Positions 21,038 through 29,480 of a stretch of DNA of 55,553 bases are shown one piece after another. This DNA comes from a virus. The notes under the pieces are model-generated. The model was not told the DNA's origin and ran no database searches. It saw only the letters and a program-made list of their open reading frames with translations. The stretch is taken from positions 1 to 55,553 of IMG/VR virus record IMGVR_UViG_3300023265_000002; one strand, given 5' to 3'. A program made the position numbers and the translations under genes. Each line of letters begins with the position of its first letter. Positions within the stretch are counted from its first letter, which is position 1.

Positions 21038-22735
21038 GTGGACATCGCGGAAATCCTGACTCGGCTCCAGGATGCAACCCCCCAGGAGCTGAACGCGGCA
21101 CTCGCCGCCATTCGCACGGCCAGCGCCCAGTACACCGGCACCCCGACCGCGGAGTCCGCGGCCGCCGTGACCGAGCTGGCGACGCAGGCGCGGCAGGTGT
21201 CGGGCGAGCTGTCCCGGCGCGCCGAGCTGGCCAACACCCAGGCCGCGCAGCTCGCCGAGCTGCAGGCGCTGACGGAGACGCCCGCCCCGGAGCCCGAAGT
21301 GGTCCCGGAGCCGCAGGCCGACCCGCCCGCGGCCGACCCGGCACCCGAGGGCGACCCGGCTCCGGTCGAGCCCGCGGCCGACCCGCAGGCCGTCACGGCT
21401 GCAGGGCGTCGACTGGGAGGCACCCAGCCGCAGACGCCGATCGCGCCCATCGCGCGCCCGCGGGCGACCGCGACCACGGTGGCGCTGCCCGGCTCGAGCC
21501 TCGAGGGCGAGCAGCAGCTCACCCGGCGCGGCATCGCGGAGGCCTTCGCCCGCCGGAACGACCAGCTCCGACGCGCGCCGTCCAGCGTGCGCGCCGACAT
21601 GGTCCGCATCGTCACGCGGTACCCGGAGGAGCGGCACCTCGGCGCGAACGCGGACGCCTTCACGAACATCGAGAAGGTGGAGCGCGTCCAGAACGACGTG
21701 CTCAGCCGGAGCGCTCAGCAGAACGCGCTCGTCGCGGCTGGCCTGTGCGCCCCGCTCGAGGTGCTCTACGACATCCCCGTGCTGGGCGACGAGGACCGTC
21801 CGGTCCGCGACGCGCTGACCCGCTTCGGCGCTGACCGGGGCGGCATCACCTACCGCCCGGCGCTGGACGGCGTCACCCAGACGGGCGGCATCGGCACGTG
21901 GACGAAGGCGAACGACGTCGCCGACCCGCTGGTGCCGAAGACCTGCGTCGAGATCGCGTGCCCCGGCATCCTGACCGCCGAGGTCGAGGCCACGTACATG
22001 TGCCTCACGTTCTCGAACATGTCCTCGCGGTTCGACCCGGAACAGATGGACGCGAGCATCCGCGCGCAGCGGATCGCGCACGCCCGGTTCTCCGAGAACA
22101 AGCTCCTCACCCAGCTTCGCGCGGGCAGCAAGCCGCTCTACACGAACCGCCTGCTCGGCGCGGTGCGCGACATCCTGGCCACCCTGGACAAGGTGACGGC
22201 GTACTTCCGCAACGTGCACCGTCTGGCGCAGAGCGCTTCGCTGCGCGCCATCCTGCCCGCGTGGGCGCAGAACCTGATGCGCGCCGACATGGTCCGGCAG
22301 ATGGTCGGCGACGGCCCGACCGTGCTGGCCATCGCGGACGCGATGATCGACGAGTGGTTCCGGGTGCGGAACGTCAACATCACGTGGCACCTGGACGGCA
22401 TCGCCGGTCGCACGCTGGCCACGCCGACCCCGGACGTCGTCATCCCGGACCAGTTCTACGCGCTCGCCGCGGCGCAGGCCGAGGTGCCCGGCTTCCCGGA
22501 CGTCGTCGAGATGATGCTGTTCCAGGAGGGCTCCTGGCTCTACCTGGACGGCGGCGAGCTGAACCTCGGCCTGGTCCGGGACAGCACGCTCAACGCCGAC
22601 AACCGGTTCCAGACGTTCTCGGAGTCCTTCGAGATCGCGGCGAACCGCGGCATCGAGTCCATGTCGGTGAACATGGCCGTGCAGCCGACCGGCCAGTCCG
22701 CGGCTACGGTCACGACCGCATCGGCCGCCGACTAG
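21038..22735 (+). CDS. Major capsid protein with N-terminal scaffold domain
   Basis: 565 aa from GTG 21038, with GGAGAGG upstream. Residues 1-75 are a helical, probably coiled scaffold (ILTRLQDATPQELNAALAAI), 80-150 an Ala/Pro/Glu linker. Residues about 165-565 form the HK97-like capsid fold of actinophages, with E-loop and A-domain segments such as NQFYALAAAQAEVPGF-like and DGGELNLGLVRDS. The scaffold part is normally removed by the prohead protease (16449 gene). It is followed by a stem-loop, giving high separate expression. Confidence 0.85.
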   Translation: MDIAEILTRLQDATPQELNAALAAIRTASAQYTGTPTAESAAAVTELATQARQVSGELSRRAELANTQAAQLAELQALTETPAPEPEVVPEPQADPPAADPAPEGDPAPVEPAADPQAVTAAGRRLGGTQPQTPIAPIARPRATATTVALPGSSLEGEQQLTRRGIAEAFARRNDQLRRAPSSVRADMVRIVTRYPEERHLGANADAFTNIEKVERVQNDVLSRSAQQNALVAAGLCAPLEVLYDIPVLGDEDRPVRDALTRFGADRGGITYRPALDGVTQTGGIGTWTKANDVADPLVPKTCVEIACPGILTAEVEATYMCLTFSNMSSRFDPEQMDASIRAQRIAHARFSENKLLTQLRAGSKPLYTNRLLGAVRDILATLDKVTAYFRNVHRLAQSASLRAILPAWAQNLMRADMVRQMVGDGPTVLAIADAMIDEWFRVRNVNITWHLDGIAGRTLATPTPDVVIPDQFYALAAAQAEVPGFPDVVEMMLFQEGSWLYLDGGELNLGLVRDSTLNADNRFQTFSESFEIAANRGIESMSVNMAVQPTGQSAATVTTASAAD

Positions 22736-22744
22736 CAGACGACC

Positions 22745-22779
22745 GCCGTCCCGCCCTGACACCCACGGGGCGGGACGGC
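22745..22779 (+). terminator. Stem-loop after the major capsid gene
   Basis: Perfect 11-bp repeat GCCGTCCCGCC/GGCGGGACGGC with a 13-nt loop. It may be a partial terminator, boosting capsid message over the genes downstream. Confidence 0.7.
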
Positions 22780-22799
22780 GCTCCTGAAAGGAGACTGGG

Positions 22800-23966
22800 A
22801 TGCAGTTCGCACCAGTGTCGGCACCCGCGCCCGCGCAGGCTCCGGCACGGAGCTTGGTCTCGTCAGCGCTCACCCCGAACGACGAGGCGCGCTGGGAAAA
22901 CGGCATCGCCTGGCGTCCGGAGCGCTGCCCGCAGGGGCGGCTCTTCGACCCCTGCGACGACGCGACCGGCTTCGGTCCGCTCGTCGGCGAAGGGGACGAG
23001 GGCGTCGTCTACTACGTGCCGTCGCCCCTGCGCGTCGAAGATCGCTGCAGCACCCGCTACGGCGACACCACCGACGACCAGGCGCGCGTGCGCCGTCAGC
23101 TCGAGGGCTCGACGTCCTGGTTCCTCGCCCGCGAACTCTGGTCGGGCGACTGGACGAGGACGCACTCCTACACCGACCCGGAGGGCACGGCAGGCGTGGT
23201 GAACGCCTACCTCGCCGACGAGTCGCGGGTGACCGTGCACGCGGGCTCCCGCACCCCGGCCGAAGCGCTGGGGTTCCTCGAGGAGGCCACGCGCGACGCG
23301 GCGCTCGGCATGGACGTCGTGCTGCACGTGCCGATCGAGGTCGTTCCGCACATCGCGCACGCCCTGGTGGTCGAGGGCAACCTGCTCAAGACCATGACCG
23401 GCGCGCGCGTCATCGCCGACGCTGGTTACCCCGGCACCGGCCCGTTCGACACAGGCACGGCCGAGGTGCAGAGCGTCGCGCTGACGGGCGTCCCCACGGG
23501 CGGAACGTTCACGCTCACCTACTCCGGCCAGACGACCGCGGCCATCGCCTACAACGCGGCCGCCAGCGCGGTGCAGGCGGCGCTCATCGCGCTGTCGAAC
23601 ATCGCCCCCGGCGACCTGGTGGTGACCGGGGGGCCCGCTCCGGGCGCGGCCTACACGGTGACGTGGAACGTGGCGCTCGGCAACGTCGCCCAGATGACCG
23701 GGTCCGGCGCAGGGCTCACGGGCGGCACGGCTCCGGCCGTCGCCGTCACGACCACCACGGCAGGGGTTGCCCCCTCCGTCGCGGCTGGCCTGTGGATGTA
23801 CGGGACCGGTCCGGTCGCCGTGCGCCTCTCGCCCGTCGTGACCGAGGAGCTGATCGACCACCGGGAGAACCTGCGCCTGGTCACGGCAGAGCGGATGGGC
23901 GCTGCCTACTTCGACCCCTGCATCGTTCACGGCCTGACCGTGACGCTGCCCGAACCCACCCCGTAA
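22800..23966 (+). CDS. Structural protein with an Ig-like domain, after the capsid gene
   Basis: 388 aa, ATG 22800 with AAAGGAG nine bases upstream. Residues 20-215 form a domain common after the capsid gene in actinophages (ENGIAWRPERCPQG, VEDRCSTRYGD). Residues about 222-325 are an Ig-like beta sandwich (LTGVPTGGTFTLTYSGQTT) closely resembled by one in the next gene. The remaining C-terminus finishes the first domain. A virion component, perhaps of the head surface, is likely; the exact role is unknown. Confidence 0.7.
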   Translation: MQFAPVSAPAPAQAPARSLVSSALTPNDEARWENGIAWRPERCPQGRLFDPCDDATGFGPLVGEGDEGVVYYVPSPLRVEDRCSTRYGDTTDDQARVRRQLEGSTSWFLARELWSGDWTRTHSYTDPEGTAGVVNAYLADESRVTVHAGSRTPAEALGFLEEATRDAALGMDVVLHVPIEVVPHIAHALVVEGNLLKTMTGARVIADAGYPGTGPFDTGTAEVQSVALTGVPTGGTFTLTYSGQTTAAIAYNAAASAVQAALIALSNIAPGDLVVTGGPAPGAAYTVTWNVALGNVAQMTGSGAGLTGGTAPAVAVTTTTAGVAPSVAAGLWMYGTGPVAVRLSPVVTEELIDHRENLRLVTAERMGAAYFDPCIVHGLTVTLPEPTP

Positions 23967-23977
23967 GGAGAACCGCT

Positions 23978-24949
23978 GTGGCGGACTACGACGGCGCAGG
24001 GTCTCTCTTTGCGCTCGGCCTCCGGGCCACCCTCCTCGACGCGACCGGCGCGCCCCTCGCGGGCGATGACACCTGCTACACGACGGACGCCTTGGTCGCG
24101 GCGACCATCGGCCTCGAGTACAACGAGGCCGAGGAGATCAGCCAGACGAACGGTTCGGGCGTGGTGTGCCTCGCCTACCGCGCGCCGGACACCCTCAAGC
24201 AGGGCACGATTTCCGACCTGCAGCTCTGCACCCCTGACCCGAACGTGCAGTCGTTCTTCATCGGCGGCGACACGATCGAGCGGGCGGCAGTGCAGGAGGT
24301 CCAGAACATCACGATCACGGGCACGCCGACCGGCGGTACTTTCACCCTGACCTACGCAGGTCAGACGACGACCGCCATCGCCTACAACGCGGCCGCGGCC
24401 GCGGTGACGGCGGCCCTCGAGGCGCTGTCGAACGTCGCCCCTGCCGACGTGGTGGTGACCGGCGGCCCCGGTCCCGGCACGCCGTACGTGGCCACGTGGA
24501 AGGCCACCCTCGGCAACGTCGCCCAGATGACGGCGGACGGCGCGCTGCTGACCGGCGGAGCGTCGCCCGCGGTGGCCGTCACCACCGTGACGCCCGGCGT
24601 GCTGGCGTCGACCATCGGCTACCGCGCCCCGCAGGTGGGCGTCACGGCCAACCCGAACGGCATCTCGCTCGAGCTGTGGACGCGCGCCGTGGTCGACTCC
24701 GCCTACGCGGCCGACCTGCCGTACTTCCACTGGGTCCTGCCGCGGGTGTTCCTCAAGCCCTCCGAGGGGTGGACCGCGTCGGGCTCCGACCCGATGCTGC
24801 CCGGCTTCGAGGGGTTCTCGAACCAGAACGCGAACTGGGGTGACGGCCCGCTGCCCGGCGGTTGGGCCTTCCCCTCCGACCGCGTCTGGCAGTACGCGCG
24901 CGTCGCCGACGTCCCGGACCTGTCGCCGGGTTTCGTGACGGTCGCGTAA
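23978..24949 (+). CDS. Probable major tail (tube) protein with an inserted Ig-like domain
   Basis: 323 aa from GTG 23978 with AAGGAG seven bases upstream. Residues 1-105 and about 210-323 look like one tail-tube fold (GISLELWTRAVVDSAYAADL, YFHWVLPRVFLKP). Residues about 108-208 are an Ig-like domain near-identical in pattern to that in the preceding gene, including TPTGGTFTLTYAGQTT. Ig-like insertions project from tubes and heads and may bind cell-surface sugars. The place before the head-tail connectors is unusual for a tube gene, so a head-decoration role remains possible. Confidence 0.6.
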   Translation: MADYDGAGSLFALGLRATLLDATGAPLAGDDTCYTTDALVAATIGLEYNEAEEISQTNGSGVVCLAYRAPDTLKQGTISDLQLCTPDPNVQSFFIGGDTIERAAVQEVQNITITGTPTGGTFTLTYAGQTTTAIAYNAAAAAVTAALEALSNVAPADVVVTGGPGPGTPYVATWKATLGNVAQMTADGALLTGGASPAVAVTTVTPGVLASTIGYRAPQVGVTANPNGISLELWTRAVVDSAYAADLPYFHWVLPRVFLKPSEGWTASGSDPMLPGFEGFSNQNANWGDGPLPGGWAFPSDRVWQYARVADVPDLSPGFVTVA

Positions 24950-24992
24950 GGCCTGGTCTCGCGCCACGGTGCGAGACAGGATGGGTGAGAAG

Positions 24993-25024
24993 AGGGGGCG
25001 ACGGTTCATGGGCCGTCGCCCCCT
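24993..25024 (+). terminator. Stem-loop terminator
   Basis: Perfect 12-bp repeat AGGGGGCGACGG/CCGTCGCCCCCT with an 8-nt loop and following TCCC. A shorter hairpin GTCTCGC/GCGAGAC lies just upstream (24956-24977). Confidence 0.7.
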
Positions 25025-25051
25025 TCCCAGCAGCACAGGAAGGCTCCGACG

Positions 25052-25390
25052 ATGTCCCACTCCGTAGCCGCCCGCAACGCGGCTGTTGCCGCGGTGACGG
25101 CGCTCGGCAACTGGTGCAGCCTGAACACGGGCGACCCCGGCACGACCGGCGCGAACGAGGGCGCAGGGGTGACGCGCACGCAGACCACCTGGGCGGCCCC
25201 CTCCGGCGGCAGCTCGGTCGGCTCGCAAGCCCTCATCCCCGTACCCGCGGGGGGCCCTTACACCCACTACAGCGTCTGGTCGCTGGCGTCGGGGGGCAGC
25301 TTCGTCACGGGCGGGGCACTGCCCGCGCCGGAGACCTACGGCGCGCCGGGCACCTACGGCCTGACCCCGACCGAGACCGCGACGGGCTGA
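25052..25390 (+). CDS. Small beta-rich structural protein, 112 aa
   Basis: ATG 25052 follows GGAAGG. The pattern LGNWCSLNTGDPGTTGANE, then TWAAPSGGSS and THYSVWS, is that of a small jelly-roll-like domain common in actinophage virions, often next to fibre or DUF4082 proteins. It could be a decoration or fibre-adaptor protein. Sits directly before the DUF4082 fusion. Confidence 0.65.
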   Translation: MSHSVAARNAAVAAVTALGNWCSLNTGDPGTTGANEGAGVTRTQTTWAAPSGGSSVGSQALIPVPAGGPYTHYSVWSLASGGSFVTGGALPAPETYGAPGTYGLTPTETATG

Positions 25391-25393
25391 CCT

Positions 25394-26935
25394 GTGGCCG
25401 AGCTGCTGCTGTGGCCGGCGACATCGGGCCCCGGCGCGTCCGCCGCTGACTCGCCGGTCAACCTGGGTGTGCAGGTGCGCGTCTCCGCGCAGGCCTGGCT
25501 GGTCGGGTTCCGGTTCTGGCGTCCCGATACCGGCATCACAGGTGCGGTGAAGGCCGTGCTCTACGAGCTGGGTGGGGCAGAGGTGCCCGGCACGCGCGTG
25601 ACGTTCGCCGTCAGCGGAACCGGGTGGCTGCGCGCCGATCTGGACACCCCGGTCGAGCTGACCGCGGGCGTGCAGTACGTGGCGACCATCCACTTTCCGA
25701 GCGGCCTGGTCGCCACCGGCCTCTACTGGCGGTCGGGCCCCGGCTCCGCTGGCATCGTGAACGGCCTGCTCTCCGCCCCGTCGGAGGCCGCGGCCGCCAG
25801 CAACGCGCAGGGCAGGTTCTTCTACGCCGCCGACTACGCGTACCCCGCCAACGGGTCCGGCTCCGCGGCGAACTACTGGGTAGACGTGGTGGTCACCGAC
25901 GAGGAGCCTGCCGCCGGACCCGTCGGCGACGTGGTGTCGACGGTCGCCCTGGCCACCACCGTCGCGGGCAGCAAGGCGACGGCCGGAGTCACGGGCACCA
26001 GCGTCGCCCTGTCGACCATGATCGACGGAGGCAAGTCGGCGGCCTCCGCCAGGACGTCACCCCTTACGCTGGGGGGTGCCGCGCTCGGCGAGACGATCCG
26101 CGGTTCCGCACGGACGAGCACGCTCGCGCTCGTCAGCTCATCGACAGGGGGACCCGTGACCGGACCGATTCCCGCCGTGGTGTCGCCGGTCTTGTGCGCC
26201 CCCTGGGCCACGCCCGCCGACGTTCCCGCGGCCATCCGCACCGAACTCGGCCTCACCGACGACCAGCTCGCCGTGCAGCTCATGCGGGCGAGCGAACTGC
26301 TGTGGATGCTGACCGGTCGCGTCTGGTACGGCATCGGCTGCCACGAAGAGGTCACGCTGCGCTCGCTGCCGACCTCGGCACCGTGGCGCGGCGACTGGAT
26401 CACCCACTCGTCATGGGGGGAGTGCCCGTGCTGGATGACGTCCGGTTCGGTCGTCGACCACATCGCCCAGCCGCGCCGGGTGAAGCTGCCCCGTTCGCCC
26501 GTTCAGGCCATCACCTCCGTGACGGTCGAGGGCGTCCTGCTCGACCCGACCGCCTACCGGCTGAACCACGCTGGCGTGCTCGAGCGCACGGACGGCGGCC
26601 TCTGGCAGGTGTGCGCAGGCGAGACCGTCATCGTCTACACCTACGGCGAAGCGCCCCCCGCGGGAGGCCGCGACGCCGCGGTGACCCTGGGGGTCGAGTT
26701 CGCCCGCGACTTCCACGGCATCGCCGGGTGTCGCCTGCCGAGCAACGTCACCAGCCTGACCCGCCAAGAGGTCACCACCACCTACGCGGACCCGAACGAG
26801 TTCCTCGAGAAGGGGCTCACCGGCCTGCGCTCCGTCGACCTGTGGGTGAAGGCCATCAACCCGCAGGGTCGCCCGCAGAGGGCCCGCGTCTACAGCCCCG
26901 ATGTCCCGCGCACCAACCGGAGGAACCTGTCGTGA
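25394..26935 (+). CDS. DUF4082-like domain fused to head-tail adaptor
   Basis: 513 aa from GTG 25394, three bases after the previous stop. Residues 1-175 are a DUF4082 beta sandwich (GFRFWRPDTGITGAVKAVLY, VATIHFPSG), found in actinobacterial surface and sugar-binding proteins. Residues 180-250 are a Thr/Ser/Ala linker. Residues about 265-513 resemble a siphophage head-tail adaptor that docks under the portal. An in-frame GTG at 26156 (residue 255) behind CAGGGGG could start the adaptor alone, so both products may be made. A sugar-binding collar on the neck is an inference. Confidence 0.65.
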   Translation: MAELLLWPATSGPGASAADSPVNLGVQVRVSAQAWLVGFRFWRPDTGITGAVKAVLYELGGAEVPGTRVTFAVSGTGWLRADLDTPVELTAGVQYVATIHFPSGLVATGLYWRSGPGSAGIVNGLLSAPSEAAAASNAQGRFFYAADYAYPANGSGSAANYWVDVVVTDEEPAAGPVGDVVSTVALATTVAGSKATAGVTGTSVALSTMIDGGKSAASARTSPLTLGGAALGETIRGSARTSTLALVSSSTGGPVTGPIPAVVSPVLCAPWATPADVPAAIRTELGLTDDQLAVQLMRASELLWMLTGRVWYGIGCHEEVTLRSLPTSAPWRGDWITHSSWGECPCWMTSGSVVDHIAQPRRVKLPRSPVQAITSVTVEGVLLDPTAYRLNHAGVLERTDGGLWQVCAGETVIVYTYGEAPPAGGRDAAVTLGVEFARDFHGIAGCRLPSNVTSLTRQEVTTTYADPNEFLEKGLTGLRSVDLWVKAINPQGRPQRARVYSPDVPRTNRRNLS

Positions 26936-27525
26936 CGTTCGTCGACCCATTCGCCCCGTACGACTCGCCGCACCACCCCGTCAACGCGGGCAAGCAGGTG
27001 CGGCCGCGCGGCGAGATTCCCGCGCCGGACCTGACCGACGACGAGCTGCAGAGCCTGCTCGAGCTGTGGCCGTTCATGCTGACCACGTTCGGCCTCGAGG
27101 AGGAGCAGGCGCGCGAGTTCGACCCGTGGCTCGCCGAGGAGCTGATCGGTCGACGCGCCGAGTACCTCGACCTCCTGCAGCGGTACGGCACCACCGAGGA
27201 ACTCGACGAGACGAGCCTCGCCGAGGACGAAGAGGACGAGGACGAGTACGGCGACAACGCGCCCACGCTGCGCGACCTGCGCGCCCGCCAGGCGGAGCGC
27301 CAGGCGGACGAGCACGTCGACGTGGAAGGGGACGGGACGCTCGCCGCCGACCTCGACGCGATCTCGGCGGAGGCGCTCGTGCGTCCCGCGGCGAGCGCGC
27401 CTAAGGCAGCGTGGAAGGCGCACCTCCGCGCGCTGGACCCGGAGGTCAGCGACGAGGACGCGGAGGCCATGACGGTCGACGTGCTCAAGGCGCGTACCCG
27501 CGAGCTGGCAGCGGCACGCTCGTGA
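26932..27525 (+). CDS. Head-tail region protein, acidic, 197 aa
   Basis: GTG 26932 in a GTGA overlap. Residues 30-70 are helical (DDELQSLLELWPFMLTTFGL), 80-105 are very acidic (EDEEDEDEYGDN) and the tail is a helix ending in basic residues. Its place between adaptor and next connector suggests a neck or assembly protein. No domain recognised with confidence. Confidence 0.6.
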   Translation: MTFVDPFAPYDSPHHPVNAGKQVRPRGEIPAPDLTDDELQSLLELWPFMLTTFGLEEEQAREFDPWLAEELIGRRAEYLDLLQRYGTTEELDETSLAEDEEDEDEYGDNAPTLRDLRARQAERQADEHVDVEGDGTLAADLDAISAEALVRPAASAPKAAWKAHLRALDPEVSDEDAEAMTVDVLKARTRELAAARS

Positions 27526-28061
27526 GCGCCGGTCAGGGGCTGGACGTGCACGCGATGGGGACGAAGATCCTCGCCGCCGTGGTCGCCCACTTCGCCGCGT
27601 CGACCAACCCGAACGACGTCGACCTGCCCGCCCGGCGCTACGTCGGCGCGGGCGACCCGCTCGCTGTGGCCTGGGACTGCGAGCAGCTCACGATCACCAT
27701 GCAGGGGGTGACAACGGGCGCGGCTGTCGACGCGCGCCCGTTGTCGCCCCGTTCAGGCACGCCCGCGGGCGTCTCGCTCGTGCGCAGCGTGACCTACGTG
27801 GTCTCGCTGGTGCGCTGCCACCCCGTGCAGGACGACTCCGGCAACCCGCCCCCGGTCGCCGCGCTCGAGGCCGCGGGCGTCGTGTTCGCCCGCGACATGG
27901 GCCTGCTGTCGCAGGCGCTCGTCGAGCTGGTCTCGCAGCTCCGCGAGAATCTCCCGGTAGGCCAGACCGTTCAGGCGGGCGAGGTCGCGCCGGTCGGGCC
28001 GGACGGGCAGTTCGTCGCGCTGGTCGCGCCGATCGCGTTCACGGTCGGGGCGCTGGTGTAG
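27522..28061 (+). CDS. Head-tail connector/stopper-like protein, 179 aa
   Basis: GTG 27522 in a GTGA overlap. Residues about 60-120 are strand-rich (LTITMQGVTTGA, SVTYVVSLVRCHPV), followed by a helix (GLLSQALVELVSQL) and further strands. Order and size fit an actinophage connector or tail-terminator protein, but the fold is not certain from sequence. Confidence 0.55.
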   Translation: MSAGQGLDVHAMGTKILAAVVAHFAASTNPNDVDLPARRYVGAGDPLAVAWDCEQLTITMQGVTTGAAVDARPLSPRSGTPAGVSLVRSVTYVVSLVRCHPVQDDSGNPPPVAALEAAGVVFARDMGLLSQALVELVSQLRENLPVGQTVQAGEVAPVGPDGQFVALVAPIAFTVGALV

Positions 28062-28063
28062 CC

Positions 28064-28474
28064 GTGAGCCTCAAGCTGACTCCGGAGCGCGTGACGCTCG
28101 ACCCCGGCCAGCCCTACATCTGGGTGCGGACCGAGGGCAGCGTCGGGCGCGAACTCGAGCTGCGCATGACCCGCGCGCAGCTCGCCGCCCGCGGCCTCGT
28201 GCGGGTCCGGACCGGCTCGCTGCTCTCGACCATCCGGAAGAACAACGGCCTGAACTCGCAGGGCATCTACACGGACGTCATCGCGGGGGGCGGACGCGTC
28301 CGCTACACGATGTTCGAGCACGACGGCACGGTGCCGCACCGGATCACGGCGCGAAGACGAAAGAGCCTGCGCTACATCAAAAACGGGCAGGTCGTCTTTC
28401 GACGCTCGGTGTGGCACCCCGGCACGCGAGGGACTCACTTCCTCATCAACGCCCTGCCAGCCGCGGGCGGCTAG
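28064..28474 (+). CDS. HK97-gp10-like tail completion protein, 136 aa
   Basis: GTG 28064, two bases after the previous stop. Early strand-rich part, then a basic segment with GRVRYTMFEHDGTVPHRITA and a WHPGTRGTHFLINAL end, the pattern of the HK97 gp10/minor tail family that caps or joins the tail tube. Consistent with its place before the chaperone genes. Confidence 0.7.
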   Translation: MSLKLTPERVTLDPGQPYIWVRTEGSVGRELELRMTRAQLAARGLVRVRTGSLLSTIRKNNGLNSQGIYTDVIAGGGRVRYTMFEHDGTVPHRITARRRKSLRYIKNGQVVFRRSVWHPGTRGTHFLINALPAAGG

Positions 28475-28521
28475 GCTCCACCCATTCTCACCCATCCCAT
28501 GAAAACGAAAGGCCACACCAC

Positions 28522-29124
28522 GTGAAGCGTTTCGGTGCGACCAAGAGGAATGCGCCCCCCGCCCGGCGCGAGGATTTCGAATTCGCCGTCCAGCGCGACG
28601 GACTGGACGAGGTGCACACGTTCACCGCCGTGGTGAACCTCGATTTCGTCGGCCTCGTCCAGATGCTGTGGAACTCGAAGAACGATCCCAGCATGGCCGG
28701 TCAGGGAATGCTCGTCACCATCGCGAAGATGCTCGACAACACCGACGGCACCCCGAACAAGTGGGAGCCCGAAGTCGTCAAGCCCCCGAAGCGCGAGCGC
28801 CCCCCGCAGGTGGTCGAGGTCGAACTCGGCCCCGGACGGAGCACCTCGCACTGGCCCAGCGAGGTCGGCACGCTGCCGGTCGAGCAGGAGGTCGACGAGG
28901 ACGAGGAGCTGCCCCCCGTCTTCCGCGCGCCGTGCGGCCCGGAGAAGGGCGAACTCCTGCCCCTCGAGCGCGCCGAGGAGTTCCTCGTGCACGAGGCTGG
29001 ATCGTCGCGTCGCCGCTGGCGCGAGGTGCTCCTCGACGACGACGAGGTGAGCGTGAAGCAGGAGGCGATTACCGAGCTGTTCGAGTGGCTCATGGGGCTG
29101 GCTGCAGAGCGCCCTACGCGGTAG
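28522..29124 (+). CDS. Tail assembly chaperone (G-like)
   Basis: 200 aa from GTG 28522, with GAAAGG ten bases upstream. Starts with a strand-rich region (FEFAVQRDGLDEVHTFTAVV), then helices and a long charged linker, ending in the typical EAITELFEWLMGLAAERPT of siphophage chaperones. It lies directly before the tape measure gene. In most phages a -1 slip near the end makes a longer GT form; the next ORF is in the -1 frame, as that model requires. Confidence 0.75.
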   Translation: MKRFGATKRNAPPARREDFEFAVQRDGLDEVHTFTAVVNLDFVGLVQMLWNSKNDPSMAGQGMLVTIAKMLDNTDGTPNKWEPEVVKPPKRERPPQVVEVELGPGRSTSHWPSEVGTLPVEQEVDEDEELPPVFRAPCGPEKGELLPLERAEEFLVHEAGSSRRRWREVLLDDDEVSVKQEAITELFEWLMGLAAERPTR

Positions 29125-29141
29125 TCATCCTCCTGCACGGG

Positions 29142-29471
29142 ATGACAACGGACCCGATCTCCGGGCCGTACTTCAGGGGCAGACTGGCACTTGCAGGCAT
29201 CGGGTTGCACACCCCGCTCCGGCAGTGGCTAGATGCGGTCTACGCCATCTGGCTCGACGCCCCGTCGGAGAAGTTCGAGAAGGCCTCGCGCACGATGGTG
29301 ATCAGCAGCGCGAAGCTTCGACCGAACCGCGACACGTGGGGCATCACGCCAGAGCAGCAGGCGCTCGGCGGCAGGCTGCAGGCGGGACCGGGGTTGGAAG
29401 CGGCAGGGCATGGTGCGCCCGGCTCGCCGCTGCCGCCCGCGATTCAACGGACGGTGCGTCAGCACCGGTAG
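29142..29471 (+). CDS. Second tail assembly chaperone (T-like), possibly made by -1 frameshift
   Basis: The frame is -1 relative to the 28522 gene and overlaps its end, as in G/GT pairs. The first ATG is at 29142, with no good ribosome site, so either weak independent start or a frameshift is possible. The protein (LRQWLDAVYAIWLDAPSEKF, then NRDTWGITPEQQALGGRL) resembles the T part of actinophage chaperones that hold tape measure protein during tube assembly. No clear slippery heptamer was found near 29080-29110. 109 aa from the ATG. Confidence 0.6.
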   Translation: MTTDPISGPYFRGRLALAGIGLHTPLRQWLDAVYAIWLDAPSEKFEKASRTMVISSAKLRPNRDTWGITPEQQALGGRLQAGPGLEAAGHGAPGSPLPPAIQRTVRQHR

Positions 29472-29480
29472 ACGAAGGGG

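Noticed and set aside
23927-25693. Minus-strand open frame of 588 codons in the tail genes
   Set aside because: Another antisense shadow; it crosses three well-supported plus-strand genes and their terminators.
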